Source: Paenibacillus_I sp035510375 (GTDB lineage: Bacteria; Bacillota; Bacilli; Paenibacillales; Paenibacillaceae). Taken from it: a stretch of DNA of 64,000 bases. A program made the position numbers and the translations under genes. The stretch lies in NCBI RefSeq assembly GCF_035510375.1, contig NZ_DATKHG010000003.1, one strand, 5' to 3'. Shown here piece by piece: positions 49,968 through 59,037 of this stretch. The notes under the pieces were generated by a model that saw only the letters and a program-made list of their open reading frames with translations, was not told where the DNA came from and did not search any database. Each line of letters starts with the position of its first letter. The stretch's first letter is position 1.

Positions 49968-50861
49968 CTACCGTTCCCGCCATCCGGACGTCAACCACGA
50001 CTCTAGCGCCGACACGAGCCGGTACATCGCCGCCGCGACGACGGCGATCACCATGAGGCTGGACAGCACCAGCGTGAAATTGAACACCTGAAAGCCGTAA
50101 ATGATCAAGTAACCGAGTCCCCGCTTTGCCGTCAGAAATTCGCCGACGATCACGCCGATCCACGCAAGCCCGACGTTCACCTTCAAAGCCGATACGATCG
50201 CCGGAAAAGAGGCGGGCAGAATCGCGAACCGGAATACCTGGGCGCGCGTGCCGCCGAACAGGCGGACGACCTTGACGTAATTGGCGTCGATTTCGCGGAA
50301 CCGGTTGTAGATCACGAGCGTCGTGATGATGACGGTGACCGACAGCGCCGTCGCGACGATCGAAAGGTAGCCGGGGCCGAGGCCGACGATAAGAATCGGT
50401 CCGAGCGCCACCTTGGGCATGCTGTTCAGCACGACCATGTAAGGATCAAGCACGCGCGACAAAAAAGGAACCCGCCACAGCAGCGCGGCCAGCCCCGCCC
50501 CCAGCAGCGTGCCGAGCACAAAGCCGGACACCGTTTCGGTCACGGTCGTCAGCAGATGGGGCCAGAGCGTGCCGTCCGCCGCCGTCGTCCCCAAATACGT
50601 GAAAATTTTGCTCGGATAGCTGAACAGCAGCGGGTCGATCCACCCGTTGCGCCCCGCCGCTTCCCAGAGAACGAGCATACCCGCGAGCAAGAGCAGCTGC
50701 ACCAGCCGTACGGCCGCCGTCGTTCGTCTTGCCCGCCGCGCATATTCCGCTTCAAGCGCCTTAAGCCAACCCGGCTGCCCCGCGCCGGCCACCCGGGCCG
50801 CAGCCGAAGCGATCCGCGCAGCCTCCCTGTCATTGCCGCGATCCTTCTCCATCGCCAACAT
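49968..50861 (-). CDS. ABC transporter permease, SsuC/ThiX type
   Basis: A 297-residue inner-membrane permease of the nitrate/sulfonate/taurine/pyrimidine type, with about six helices. The cytoplasmic coupling loop FGGTRAQVFRFAILPAS carries the EAA-like motif. A long, soluble N-terminus of 50 residues precedes the first helix. The ATG at 50861 has AAGGAGG 5 nt upstream and overlaps the end of the ATPase gene by 32 nt. It is the last gene of the importer operon (binding protein, ATPase, permease). The substrate is not evident. Confidence 0.88.
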   Translation of the reverse strand: MLAMEKDRGNDREAARIASAAARVAGAGQPGWLKALEAEYARRARRTTAAVRLVQLLLLAGMLVLWEAAGRNGWIDPLLFSYPSKIFTYLGTTAADGTLWPHLLTTVTETVSGFVLGTLLGAGLAALLWRVPFLSRVLDPYMVVLNSMPKVALGPILIVGLGPGYLSIVATALSVTVIITTLVIYNRFREIDANYVKVVRLFGGTRAQVFRFAILPASFPAIVSALKVNVGLAWIGVIVGEFLTAKRGLGYLIIYGFQVFNFTLVLSSLMVIAVVAAAMYRLVSALESWLTSGWRER

Positions 50862-51669
50862 CCCCGCCTCCTTCCGAGCCGCTCAAACCGTTCCCTTTCC
50901 AAAGCCGCTCGAACAGCGCATGGAACCCTTCCGCCTTGCGTGCTTCCGTTGGCTTCAACCGCCGGATTTCAGCAGGCACGTCGACGACGTCGGCGATCCT
51001 TCCCGGATCGGCGGCGAGCACGACGACCCGCTCGCTCATCGCCGCCGCCTCGGCTAAATCATGCGTGACCAGAACCGCCGTCTTGCCGAGTCTGCGAAGC
51101 GTCTCCCAGACGAGATCCTCAAGCTGCAGCTTGATCGTCATATCCAGCGCGGAGAACGGCTCGTCGAGCAGCAGCACGTCGGGCCCGGCGACGAGCGTGC
51201 GCGCCAGCGCGGCGCGCTGCCGCATGCCGCCCGACAATTCGTGCGGGTAACGGCCGCCCGAGTCCGGCAGGCCGAGCTCGGCGAGCAATCCGTCCGCCGC
51301 AGCGGCGGCTTCTGCGCTTCGTTTGCCCGCAATGTCGAAGCCGACGAGCACATTGTCCCGGATCGTGCGCCACGGAAACAAATAATCCTGCTGCAGCATA
51401 TAGCCGATCTTTGCGGAAGGTCCCGTTACAGGCTTCCCGGACAACAGCACCCGTCCCCTTGAAGGCGGAAAGAGCCCGGCAAGCAGGTTGAGAACGGTCG
51501 TTTTGCCGCACCCGCTCGGTCCGACCAGGGTGACGAATTCGCCCGCTCCTATCGCCAGGTTAAAGCCTTCCACAGCCAGGCGGGCGCCGTGCGCGCCGAC
51601 GTAGGCGTGTGAAACGCCCGTCAGCTCGAGCATCACGTTGCGCGCGCCGTTCCGATGCTTCGATTGCAT
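50830..51669 (-). CDS. ABC transporter ATP-binding protein, SsuB/ThiZ type
   Basis: A 279-residue ATPase with Walker A GPSGCGKTT, Q-loop MLQQDYLFPWRTI, signature LSGGMRQR, Walker B LLLDEPFSALD and VTHDLAEA. The FPWRT after the Q-loop is typical of the nitrate/sulfonate/thiamine-precursor group. The ATG at 51669 has AAGGAG 9 nt upstream; a second ATG at 51633 lacks one. It lies between the binding protein (45 nt upstream) and the permease (32-nt overlap). Confidence 0.9.
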   Translation of the reverse strand: MQSKHRNGARNVMLELTGVSHAYVGAHGARLAVEGFNLAIGAGEFVTLVGPSGCGKTTVLNLLAGLFPPSRGRVLLSGKPVTGPSAKIGYMLQQDYLFPWRTIRDNVLVGFDIAGKRSAEAAAAADGLLAELGLPDSGGRYPHELSGGMRQRAALARTLVAGPDVLLLDEPFSALDMTIKLQLEDLVWETLRRLGKTAVLVTHDLAEAAAMSERVVVLAADPGRIADVVDVPAEIRRLKPTEARKAEGFHALFERLWKGNGLSGSEGGGDVGDGEGSRQ

Positions 51670-51714
51670 GGGCTCTTTCTCCTTTCCGCAGTCCTGCGCC
51701 GACCGGCTCCGGTT

Positions 51715-52719
51715 CTACCGCTTCATCGCCTGCTCCGCGAAGCTGTTGTCGACGATCGCCTCGTGCGGCGTCCTTTCGCTCAGCTCGCCGGCGGACGCCA
51801 TGACGTCAAGCAGGTTGTTCCATTCCTGCTCGTCGATAACCGGGTCGGCCGCGTACGACTGCTGATCCTTGTATCTTTTTATGACGCTGACGACCAGCTC
51901 GCGTTCGGTATCCTCGAAGTAAGGCAGCACCGCGTCCGCGATCGTCTCGGGCGGCTGCTCGGCGATCCATTTCTGGGCCTTGTAGAGCGCGTTTGTAAAC
52001 TTCCGGATCGTATCCTTGTTGCCGTCTATAAAGCTCCGCTTAGCCATGAAAACCGTATAGGGCAGACGTCCGCTCTCGACGCCGAACGAAGCGACCACAA
52101 ATCCTTTGCCTTCTTTCTCGAAAATCGACGCCTGCGGCTCGAACAACTGCACGTACTCGCCCGTTCCCGACGCGAACGCCGCCGGAATGTTGGCGAAGTC
52201 GACGTTCTGGATCAGCTCCAGATCGCCCTGCGGATCGATGCCGCGCTTCTTAAGGGCGAACTCGCCGGCCATCTGCGGCATGCCGCCTTTGCGTTGCCCG
52301 AGGAACGTGCTGCCCTTCAGCTGGTTCCAATCGAATTTCGCCGGCTTATCGCGCGCGACGAGAAAGGTACCGTCCGTCTGGGTCAGCTGCGCAAAATTGA
52401 TGACCGGGTCATCCGAGCCCTGCTGGTACACATAAATGGACGTTTCCGATCCGACCAGCGCGATGTCGATGCCACCGGAGAGCAGCGCGGTCATCGTTTT
52501 ATCGCCGCCGAAGGTAGTCTGCAGTTCGACGTCGAGCCCTTCCTCCGCGAAAAATCCCTGGCTGAGCGCCGCATATTCCGGCGCATAGAACAGCGAGCGG
52601 GTTACTTCGCCCACCCTGACCTTCACCTTGCCTTCCTCTTTCCCTTGCCCGCACCCGGCCGCAAGCGAAGCGAGCATTCCCGCAAACAGCACCAGCGCCA
52701 TGGCTTTGCGCCACCGCAT
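51715..52719 (-). CDS. ABC transporter substrate-binding lipoprotein, SsuA/ThiY type
   Basis: A 334-residue secreted lipoprotein. The signal peptide ends in the lipobox LAAGC (cysteine at about 23), followed by a Lys/Gly/Glu-rich tether. The mature protein has the NMT1/ThiY-like pattern: YAPEYAALSQGFFAEEGL, GGDKTMTALLSGGIDIALVG and a C-terminal helical lobe. Such proteins bind nitrate, sulfonates or thiamine precursors, and the ligand cannot be decided here. The ATG at 52719 with AGGTAGGTGG upstream is preferred over a GTG at 52728. It is the first gene of the operon. Confidence 0.88.
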   Translation of the reverse strand: MRWRKAMALVLFAGMLASLAAGCGQGKEEGKVKVRVGEVTRSLFYAPEYAALSQGFFAEEGLDVELQTTFGGDKTMTALLSGGIDIALVGSETSIYVYQQGSDDPVINFAQLTQTDGTFLVARDKPAKFDWNQLKGSTFLGQRKGGMPQMAGEFALKKRGIDPQGDLELIQNVDFANIPAAFASGTGEYVQLFEPQASIFEKEGKGFVVASFGVESGRLPYTVFMAKRSFIDGNKDTIRKFTNALYKAQKWIAEQPPETIADAVLPYFEDTERELVVSVIKRYKDQQSYAADPVIDEQEWNNLLDVMASAGELSERTPHEAIVDNSFAEQAMKR

Positions 52720-52790
52720 CCGAACCACCTACCTAAACGTTTGGTACGATAGCCTATGCAGCCGGACGCCCGGCGGTGCTTTCAGCACAG

Positions 52791-52832
52791 AAAGCCGACT
52801 TGCGGCGCCCGTGGGCTCCGCAAATCGGCTTC
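52791..52832 (-). terminator. Terminator of the M32 carboxypeptidase gene
   Basis: Long stem GAAGCCGA-TTGCGG / CCGCAA-TCGGCTTT (one mismatch) just past the stop. The U tract is short (TTTCTG). Confidence 0.65.
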
Positions 52833-52845
52833 CTGCAGATTCATT

Positions 52846-54360
52846 CTACAATTTATAGATATCCATGTATTTCGTTTCGAGGTACGCTACGAGATAGGAA
52901 GGATCCAACGGCTTGCCCGTTACGCGCCTGACGATCTCCGACGGCGTCTCCAGCTTGCCGTACCGGTAAATCCGGTCGGTCAGCCATTCCTTAGTAGGCA
53001 GCAGCTTGCCACGCCCGACCTCCGACCAGATCTCCGGCCGTTCCTTCTCCAGCGTATCGGCGAACTGCGCCGCGTACATGTTGCCGAGCGAGTAGGAAGG
53101 GAAATAACCGAACGCGCCTCCCGACCAGTGGACGTCCTGCAGCACGCCTTCCTTATCGCTGGGCGGGGTGATGCCGAGGTAGTCCTTATACTTCTCGTTC
53201 CACAGCGCGGGCAGATCCGCCGCTTTCGCGCCTTCGTTGAAAATCGCCTTCTCCATCTCATAACGGATGATGATGTGCAGGTTGTAGGTCAGCTCGTCGG
53301 CCTCGATCCGGATCAGCGACGGTTCTACCGTGTTGATCGCCCGGTAGAAATCCTCCGCGTCGACGTCCAGCTGTCCAGGAAACAGCTTGCGCAGCTCGCC
53401 GAAATATCGCTGCCAGAACGGACGGCTGCGGCCGATCACATTTTCCCAGAACCGGGATTGCGATTCGTGAATGCCCATCGAGGTGCCCGTGCACAGCGTC
53501 GTGCCGATCAGCTCCGGCATGATGTTCTGCTCGTAGAGCGCGTGCCCGCCTTCATGGATCGTGCCGAACAAGGCGCTGGTCACGTCGTTCGGCAGGTATC
53601 GCGTCGTGATCCGCACGTCGCCCGGGCTGAGGCCGGTCGCGAACGGATGCACGCTCTCGTCCAGCCGGCCGGCGCTGAAATCGTAGCCCATCTGCCCGAG
53701 AATGAACAGGCTGAATTTTTTCTGTGCGTCTTTATCATAGGTTTGCCCGAGGAACGAGCGGTCCGGCTGATGCGGCGAAGCGGCGATGGCGGCGGCGAGC
53801 GGCACCAGCTTCTCGCGCAGGCCGCCGAACAAGCGATCGAGCTCCGCGGTCGTCATGTCCGGCTCGTACATATCCAGCAGCGTATCGTAGCGGGTAGCCC
53901 TGGCTCCCCACAGGTCGATGAACCGGTTCGTGTAATCGATGATTTTTTCCAGGTAAGGCTGAAAGCCCGCGTAATCGTCGTTCTCCTTGGCTTCCTCCCA
54001 GAACGATTCGGCCTGCGAAGTGAGCACGACGTATTCCTGATACAGCTTCGGCGGGATTTTCTTGTTGCGGTCGTAGTCCTTTTTCGTTTCTTCCACCAGC
54101 CTGCGGTCGATGTCTCCAAGCCGCTCCTTCGTCCCGGCCGCGCCTAATGCGTCCAGCAGCTCGCCCATCTCGGCCGAGGTCGCCAGCTTGAACGACTCCG
54201 CCGACAGCACGCCGATCGCCTCGGAACGCTGCTCCACCCCTTTTTTGGGCGCTCCGGTCCGCAAATCCCAGTACAAAACGCCAAGCGCTTCTTCATAGCT
54301 TTTGATCTGTTTGATCCGGTCCCGGAACGTCTGCAGCGTCCCGTTCGCGCCGTTCTCCAT
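52846..54360 (-). CDS. M32-family metallocarboxypeptidase
   Basis: A 504-residue zinc carboxypeptidase of the M32 (Taq/PfuCP, YpwA) family, which removes C-terminal residues from peptides. The zinc site HEGGHALYEQ is at about residue 265. GTSMGIHESQSRFWEN supplies the third ligand, and the family's DVHWSGGAFGYFPSYSLG segment is present near the C-terminus. Soluble, with no signal peptide. The gene stands alone; the hesB-like gene starts divergently 103 nt away. Confidence 0.93.
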   Translation of the reverse strand: MENGANGTLQTFRDRIKQIKSYEEALGVLYWDLRTGAPKKGVEQRSEAIGVLSAESFKLATSAEMGELLDALGAAGTKERLGDIDRRLVEETKKDYDRNKKIPPKLYQEYVVLTSQAESFWEEAKENDDYAGFQPYLEKIIDYTNRFIDLWGARATRYDTLLDMYEPDMTTAELDRLFGGLREKLVPLAAAIAASPHQPDRSFLGQTYDKDAQKKFSLFILGQMGYDFSAGRLDESVHPFATGLSPGDVRITTRYLPNDVTSALFGTIHEGGHALYEQNIMPELIGTTLCTGTSMGIHESQSRFWENVIGRSRPFWQRYFGELRKLFPGQLDVDAEDFYRAINTVEPSLIRIEADELTYNLHIIIRYEMEKAIFNEGAKAADLPALWNEKYKDYLGITPPSDKEGVLQDVHWSGGAFGYFPSYSLGNMYAAQFADTLEKERPEIWSEVGRGKLLPTKEWLTDRIYRYGKLETPSEIVRRVTGKPLDPSYLVAYLETKYMDIYKL

Positions 54361-54463
54361 CGAAAGCCCACCTTTCGCTTATGTACTCCACTTGATCATA
54401 CTTTTTGCGCGTCGTATAATCAAATCTAAACCATATCGTCAGGCGATCGAAAGGAGTTGCACC

Positions 54464-54781
54464 ATGAAAATCACATTTTCGCCGGCGGCGTCCGAACGTC
54501 TATCGTCCGAGCTGCCCGGAGAATCCGCCCGCTTGAAGCTGCTTTACGATACGGACGGCTGCGGCTGCGTCATGAACGGCGTGCCGACGCTGCTGCGGAT
54601 CGACCGGCCCGAGGAAGGCGATGTGAAGGCGGCCGGCGGACCTTTTGAAGTATGGTATGAGAAGCGATACGAAGTCTTTTTTGAAGACGAGCTGAAGGTG
54701 GACTGCCGGCCCGGGACTCCCTCCTTCATTTTGCGGAGCGACAACCAGACCTACACCACCCACCTTCGTCTTCTTAAATAG
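54464..54781 (+). CDS. HesB/IscA-like small protein
   Basis: A 105-residue protein related to the HesB/IscA-like 'iron-sulfur cluster biosynthesis' family. MKITFSPAASERL opens it, and DTDGCGCVMNG carries a C-x-C pair, but the C-terminal Cys-Gly-Cys of true IscA proteins is replaced by a single Cys (VDCRPG). Function as a cluster carrier is thus uncertain. AAGGAG precedes the ATG by 7 nt. The carbonic anhydrase gene follows 45 nt later with its own ribosome site. Confidence 0.78.
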   Translation: MKITFSPAASERLSSELPGESARLKLLYDTDGCGCVMNGVPTLLRIDRPEEGDVKAAGGPFEVWYEKRYEVFFEDELKVDCRPGTPSFILRSDNQTYTTHLRLLK

Positions 54782-54826
54782 AGCCAGGCAAGCCAATAAA
54801 GAGAGCGTATAGGAGGTAATAATAGA

Positions 54827-55408
54827 ATGAACAACATTGAGAGCATACTGTCGTTCAACAAGAAGTTTGTCGAAGACAAAGAATACGAGGCCTATCTGAC
54901 TGATAGATTTCCCGACAAGCGGATGGTCATCGTAACCTGCATGGACACGCGTCTAACGGAGCTTCTGCCGAAGGCGATGAACCTGCGCAACGGGGACGTC
55001 AAGATTATCAAGAACGCCGGCGCAATCGTCACGCAGCCGTTCGGCAACATCATGCGCAGCATTCTGATTGCCCTCTACGAACTGAATGCGGCCGAGGTGC
55101 TCATCATCGGGCATCATAAATGCGGCATGACCGGACTCAACCCCGATATCGTTCTCTCCCATATGACGGAGCGCGGCATCGAAGACAGCACGATCGAAAC
55201 GCTGACGAACGCGGGCTTCAACCTTCACCGCTGGCTGACCGGCTTCGACAGCGTGCGCGAGAGCGTCGAGAACAGCGTGCGCATCGTCCACAATCATCCG
55301 CTGCTGCCGCCGGGAACACCGGTGCACGGCATGATTGTCGATCCGGAGACCGGCGCGCTTGAGCTGGTTGTGGACGGTTACGCCGCCGCTTCTGAAGCAG
55401 CCGTTTAG
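54827..55408 (+). CDS. Beta-carbonic anhydrase
   Basis: A 193-residue enzyme interconverting CO2 and bicarbonate. The zinc ligands are in CMDTR (Cys, with the Asp-Arg dyad) and GHHKCGM (His and Cys). Size and the opening MNNIESILSFNKKFVE match the YtiB-type short beta class. A strong AGGAGG lies upstream of the ATG. It is followed by a bidirectional terminator. Confidence 0.92.
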   Translation: MNNIESILSFNKKFVEDKEYEAYLTDRFPDKRMVIVTCMDTRLTELLPKAMNLRNGDVKIIKNAGAIVTQPFGNIMRSILIALYELNAAEVLIIGHHKCGMTGLNPDIVLSHMTERGIEDSTIETLTNAGFNLHRWLTGFDSVRESVENSVRIVHNHPLLPPGTPVHGMIVDPETGALELVVDGYAAASEAAV

Positions 55409-55413
55409 GCAGG

Positions 55414-55464
55414 AGAAAAAAGGACTTGAAGGCGCGGGCAGTGCGCCGTCAAGTCCTTTTCTTT
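55414..55464. terminator. Bidirectional terminator
   Basis: Long stem AAAAGGACTTGA-GGCGC / GCGCC-TCAAGTCCTTTT. It ends the carbonic anhydrase gene on the plus strand; the stop codon of the convergent DUF309 gene (55449-55451) is part of the stem. Confidence 0.88.
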
Positions 55465-55982
55465 CTCGACGCGGCCGCCTCGGCCCTTGCTTCAATGATG
55501 TCGGAACGGTCGCGCAGCGTATGCCTGTCGATCAACCGTCGATCCTCCATCGGGCTCGGCGTTCCCCATTCCAAGCCTCTCCGCTTGCTCTCCTCCATAC
55601 AGCATTGCAGGAGCGCATGATCGGCAAAAGGCAGATCGAACTCGCGGTAAGGCGCCGATTCCGGATGCGCGTCCAGCTCCGCTATTCGCCCGTCGACGAC
55701 GCGCAGCAGCGCTTCCCCGTCCAGGCCGAGCCGGCCGAGCGCGTCCCGCTTCAATCTGCCGGCAGCCTGGCCGAACATTTTGCGCGCGCCGCTCCGGTTG
55801 CCGCGTCGATGGTGATAGGAAGCCACCGCGATCTGGATCAGGCCGACCCATACGTCCCGGTCCGGCTCGGACGGCGGCAGCTTCTTCCAATATTCCTCAA
55901 GCAGCTCGTGGCACTCGAAAAAATCTCTCGTCGCGTGAAATTGTATCAGATAATCCCGGTAAGCTTCAGGATAATCGCGCAT
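55449..55982 (-). CDS. DUF309 domain protein
   Basis: A 177-residue soluble protein. The DUF309 core is near the N-terminus: HATRDFFECHELLEEYWK, then DVWVGLIQIAVASYHHRRGN, with the conserved His and Glu residues of a possible metal site. The C-terminal third is basic and probably unstructured. Function unknown. The ATG at 55982 has AAGGAG about 11 nt upstream. The last codons form one arm of the shared terminator. Confidence 0.82.
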   Translation of the reverse strand: MRDYPEAYRDYLIQFHATRDFFECHELLEEYWKKLPPSEPDRDVWVGLIQIAVASYHHRRGNRSGARKMFGQAAGRLKRDALGRLGLDGEALLRVVDGRIAELDAHPESAPYREFDLPFADHALLQCCMEESKRRGLEWGTPSPMEDRRLIDRHTLRDRSDIIEARAEAAASRKKRT

Positions 55983-56139
55983 AACCCCGCACACTCCTTA
56001 TTCGGCTGCCGGCTTGCGGCGACCGGCCGAAACCCGCACTCGGCTGTATCGGATAAAAACTGAAACCAATGTCTATATTAGACGTAATTATAGTTGAAGG
56101 CAACGAATCTATCCATTCACCAGGAGGAGAATTGACGAA

Positions 56140-56559
56140 ATGAAGAAATTGATGTTGTTGGTCATGGCTTTTACCGTATTTTTTGCATTCTCGATGCCGG
56201 ATACATCCGACGCTAGACGCGGGGGCTTCAAATCTCCCAGGAAAAGCTACACGCAAACGCCTTCCAAACCGGCCGACAACGTGCAGAAGTCGCAGCCGAA
56301 TAAACAGGGCGCCACAGCAGGCACGACGGCGCAGAACCGCGGCTTTTTCAGCGGCGGCAGCTTGGTGAAAGGCCTGATGATCGGCGGCTTGGCCGGCCTT
56401 CTGTTCGGCGGCATGTTTGCCAATATGGGCGGGTTCGGAGATTTTCTCGGCTTGCTGGTCAATGTGCTCGCGATCTATTTCATTATCGTCGCGATCCGCT
56501 CGGCCATCCGCTACTTCCGCGAGAAACGCAGACTGGATAATCAGCGGAGACCGTACTAA
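56140..56559 (+). CDS. Secreted/membrane protein with Gly-rich helices, Tim44-like N-part
   Basis: A 139-residue protein. A signal peptide (about 1-25, ending near SDARR) is followed by a basic, disordered stretch starting RRGGFKSP. Two membrane segments come next, the first Gly-rich (LVKGLMIGGLAGLLFGGMF), the second at about 102-122, and a basic tail last. Short bacterial proteins with this pattern are sometimes annotated as Tim44-like. The mitochondrial-type function is not implied. AGGAGG lies before the ATG; the YxcD gene follows 2 nt after the stop. Confidence 0.75.
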   Translation: MKKLMLLVMAFTVFFAFSMPDTSDARRGGFKSPRKSYTQTPSKPADNVQKSQPNKQGATAGTTAQNRGFFSGGSLVKGLMIGGLAGLLFGGMFANMGGFGDFLGLLVNVLAIYFIIVAIRSAIRYFREKRRLDNQRRPY

Positions 56560-56561
56560 GC

Positions 56562-56840
56562 ATGCGGATTTATATGGATGAAGTCATCAATGCCGTCTGC
56601 CTCCACATGGCCGACCGGAAGGGCGTCCAGCCGACCGAGGTCGAAGTGGAGCTGGCATGGGACGAGGAATACGGCTATACCGCCGAGGTTTGGGTGCAAG
56701 GCAGAAGCCAGTTTCTGATCGAGGCGAATTTGCTTGAAGCGATCGAGCAATATGTGCTGCGCCAATACGGCATGCGCGCCTTCCGCTCGCAAATTACGCT
56801 CGGCTTGGATGATGAAATCTGGGCTGACATCGCCGTTTAA
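56562..56840 (+). CDS. YxcD-family protein (DUF2653)
   Basis: A 92-residue acidic protein matching the YxcD/DUF2653 pattern: MRIYMDEVINAVCLHMADRK, then VEVELAWDEEYGYTAEVWV and EAIEQYVLRQYGM. No function is known. It is probably translated together with the membrane protein 2 nt upstream and ends at a clear terminator. Confidence 0.82.
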   Translation: MRIYMDEVINAVCLHMADRKGVQPTEVEVELAWDEEYGYTAEVWVQGRSQFLIEANLLEAIEQYVLRQYGMRAFRSQITLGLDDEIWADIAV

Positions 56841-56852
56841 TTGAACAGGCAA

Positions 56853-56896
56853 AAGGCTGCCGGACAAGTCCAATGACTTGGCGGCAGCTTTTTTGT
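56853..56896 (+). terminator. Rho-independent terminator
   Basis: Stem AAGGCTGCCG / CGGCAGCTT with an inner hairpin, followed by a T run on the plus strand. Confidence 0.8.
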
Positions 56897-57029
56897 TTCG
56901 AATTTTATAATTGCCGCCGCTCCAAGCCGGAAAAATCCGCTTCATTCCCGAAGATTCTGTGAACATACTGTGCAACCTCTTCCACTCTTTTGCGTCTAAT
57001 GATTTGGGAGAGGAGTGGATAACGCATTT

Positions 57030-58946
57030 ATGAACAACAGGATCAAGCTTGGATTGGCGATGCTGCTTACCGTCCAGGCAACCCTCACGGCCGGGATCGC
57101 GTCCGCGGCGCCGGATGCCGCGCGCATGACGCAGTTTCGGGTGTATCAGAACGACAAGGCCTTGCGGGAATTTGCGACCGAGTCGCAGGCCGTCGCCTAT
57201 GCGAAAAGCTTTCGTTACAGCCGCGTCGAGAAAATAGCCGGCCGCGAATGGACTTGGGACAATTTTCCCCGCTATGAGGTGTATCAGAACGGCGTCACGA
57301 CGGACAACTGGCAATTCCGGACGTATGCGGAAGCGCTTCGCGTCGCCAAGACGATGACGAACGTACATATCCGCGATTTGGAGCAGCCGGGTTGGGCGTA
57401 CAGCCGCTATGCCCGCTACCGGGTCTATCAGGGAGACAAGACGCTTCCGAACTGGAGCTTCCTTACGATCGCCGAAGCCAGGAAGGCGGCGAAATTTTAC
57501 GGCAATATTCATATCATGGATACCTTTACGAACGAATGGATCTGGGACAACCTCACAGCGGCACAGAAAGAAGCCGAACGCAAAAAAACGCCGACCTACC
57601 AGATCAACGTGGACGGCATGCCGGCCGGCGAACGGGATTATGCCTTTCTGCTTGACGCGATCCGCGCTTCGGCATCCATGCCGAACAGTGAAGTGATGAA
57701 CACCGTTACCGGCGCAATCGTCCATTCGAACGTTCCTGCCTACCTGGTCACGCAGAACGGCAAGGACGTACGCCGCTTTTTCGGGCTCGACAATGCGATC
57801 GCGTACGCCAAAGCGTTAACCGGCGCGGAGATCGTCAAGGACGGGCTCGTCTGGTGGACCAATATCCCCTACCTTCAGGTCATGCAAGGCGACAAGCTGG
57901 TCCGCTATTTTCATACGAAAAAAGGCGCTCTGGCGTTCGCCAAAGGCTACGATAACGCCCGTATTGTGACGGAGGACGGCACCGCAATATGGGACAATCT
58001 GCGAGAGCTGCTTTATCTCGGCTGGAACGGAACTTCGCAGCGGGATACGATTCTCGCGCAGGCGGCCAGTACACAGGGCCTGGACATCGACTCGCCGACC
58101 TGGTTCGAGCTTGCGGACGCAACCGGCAAGCTCACCGATACGTCGGATGCTTCCGTCGTTGAAGAGCTGCAGGCGGGCGGCACGCAGGTCATGCCGCTTG
58201 TCCACAATCAGTTCGACGCCAAGCTGACAAGCGCCTTTCTCGCCGATCCCGCCGCGCAGAAATCGTTCATCGACGCATTGGTCGGCAAGCTGGCCGAAAT
58301 CGGCGCGAACGGCGTCAACCTCGATTTTGAAGCGATGGCCGGCGCCGACCGCGACCGGTATACCGCCTTTGTGCGCGATCTGGCTGCGGCCGCCCGCCTG
58401 AAGGGGCTGTCGGTCTCCATCGATCTTCCCCGGGGCGATATCAAATGGAACGAACGGACGGCCTATGATCATGAGAAGCTGGCCGCGCTGGTCGATCGTG
58501 TCGTCATCATGGCTTACGACCAGTATTGGAAAGGCAGTGAAACCCCTGGGTCGGTCGCGGGCTTGGAATGGACCGAGCAGGGCATACTCGACTTCCTCTC
58601 TTACGGAATTCCCCGGACGAAGCTGATGCTCGGCGTTCCGTTCTATGTTCGGGAGTGGAAAATGGATGGCGCGGGCAAGCTGCTCGAAAGCCGCGCGATT
58701 TATATGAAGGACGTGCCTGCCCTGCTCGCTTCGGTCGACGCCGAGGCGGAGTTCGACACTCGCTTCGGGCAGACGAAATACACGTACGTGAAGGACGGAT
58801 TCCAGTACGCATTCTGGGCGGAAACGCCGCAAACGACGCTGGCGCGCATCGACCTGGCCAAAAAATACGACCTGGCCGGCGTTGCGGCCTGGCGTCTCGG
58901 CTATGAGCCGGCCGAGCTGTGGACCTCCATGCTGCAGAAGAAATAA
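57030..58946 (+). CDS. Secreted GH18 glycosidase with six N-terminal repeats
   Basis: A 638-residue secreted protein. A signal peptide (about 1-28, ending TAGIASA) is followed by six degenerate repeats of 44-48 residues. Each holds a Y-x-V-Y-Q-N/G-type strand, a helix with AxAYAK and a W-x-x-N end (FRVYQNDKAL, YEVYQNGV, YRVYQGDK, YQINVDGM, YLVTQNGK, LQVMQGDK). The C-terminal 320 residues form a GH18 barrel with the catalytic NGVNLDFEAM (Glu acid) and MAYDQYW. It resembles spore-cortex and wall glycosidases. Start choice is open: ATG 57030 fits the signal peptide, GTG 57015 is closer to GGGAG. A strong terminator follows. Confidence 0.85.
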   Translation: MNNRIKLGLAMLLTVQATLTAGIASAAPDAARMTQFRVYQNDKALREFATESQAVAYAKSFRYSRVEKIAGREWTWDNFPRYEVYQNGVTTDNWQFRTYAEALRVAKTMTNVHIRDLEQPGWAYSRYARYRVYQGDKTLPNWSFLTIAEARKAAKFYGNIHIMDTFTNEWIWDNLTAAQKEAERKKTPTYQINVDGMPAGERDYAFLLDAIRASASMPNSEVMNTVTGAIVHSNVPAYLVTQNGKDVRRFFGLDNAIAYAKALTGAEIVKDGLVWWTNIPYLQVMQGDKLVRYFHTKKGALAFAKGYDNARIVTEDGTAIWDNLRELLYLGWNGTSQRDTILAQAASTQGLDIDSPTWFELADATGKLTDTSDASVVEELQAGGTQVMPLVHNQFDAKLTSAFLADPAAQKSFIDALVGKLAEIGANGVNLDFEAMAGADRDRYTAFVRDLAAAARLKGLSVSIDLPRGDIKWNERTAYDHEKLAALVDRVVIMAYDQYWKGSETPGSVAGLEWTEQGILDFLSYGIPRTKLMLGVPFYVREWKMDGAGKLLESRAIYMKDVPALLASVDAEAEFDTRFGQTKYTYVKDGFQYAFWAETPQTTLARIDLAKKYDLAGVAAWRLGYEPAELWTSMLQKK

Positions 58947-58970
58947 GGCGCACTGAAGCCAGCTAAATCG

Positions 58971-59020
58971 AAAACAAGTCTGAGATGCTGGAAATGGCCT
59001 GCTCAGACTTGTTTTTTTCT
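58971..59020 (+). terminator. Rho-independent terminator of the GH18 gene
   Basis: Perfect stem AACAAGTCTGAG / CTCAGACTTGTT with a 17-base loop followed by a run of T on the plus strand. Confidence 0.92.
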
Positions 59021-59037
59021 CGGCATATTAAACCTCA

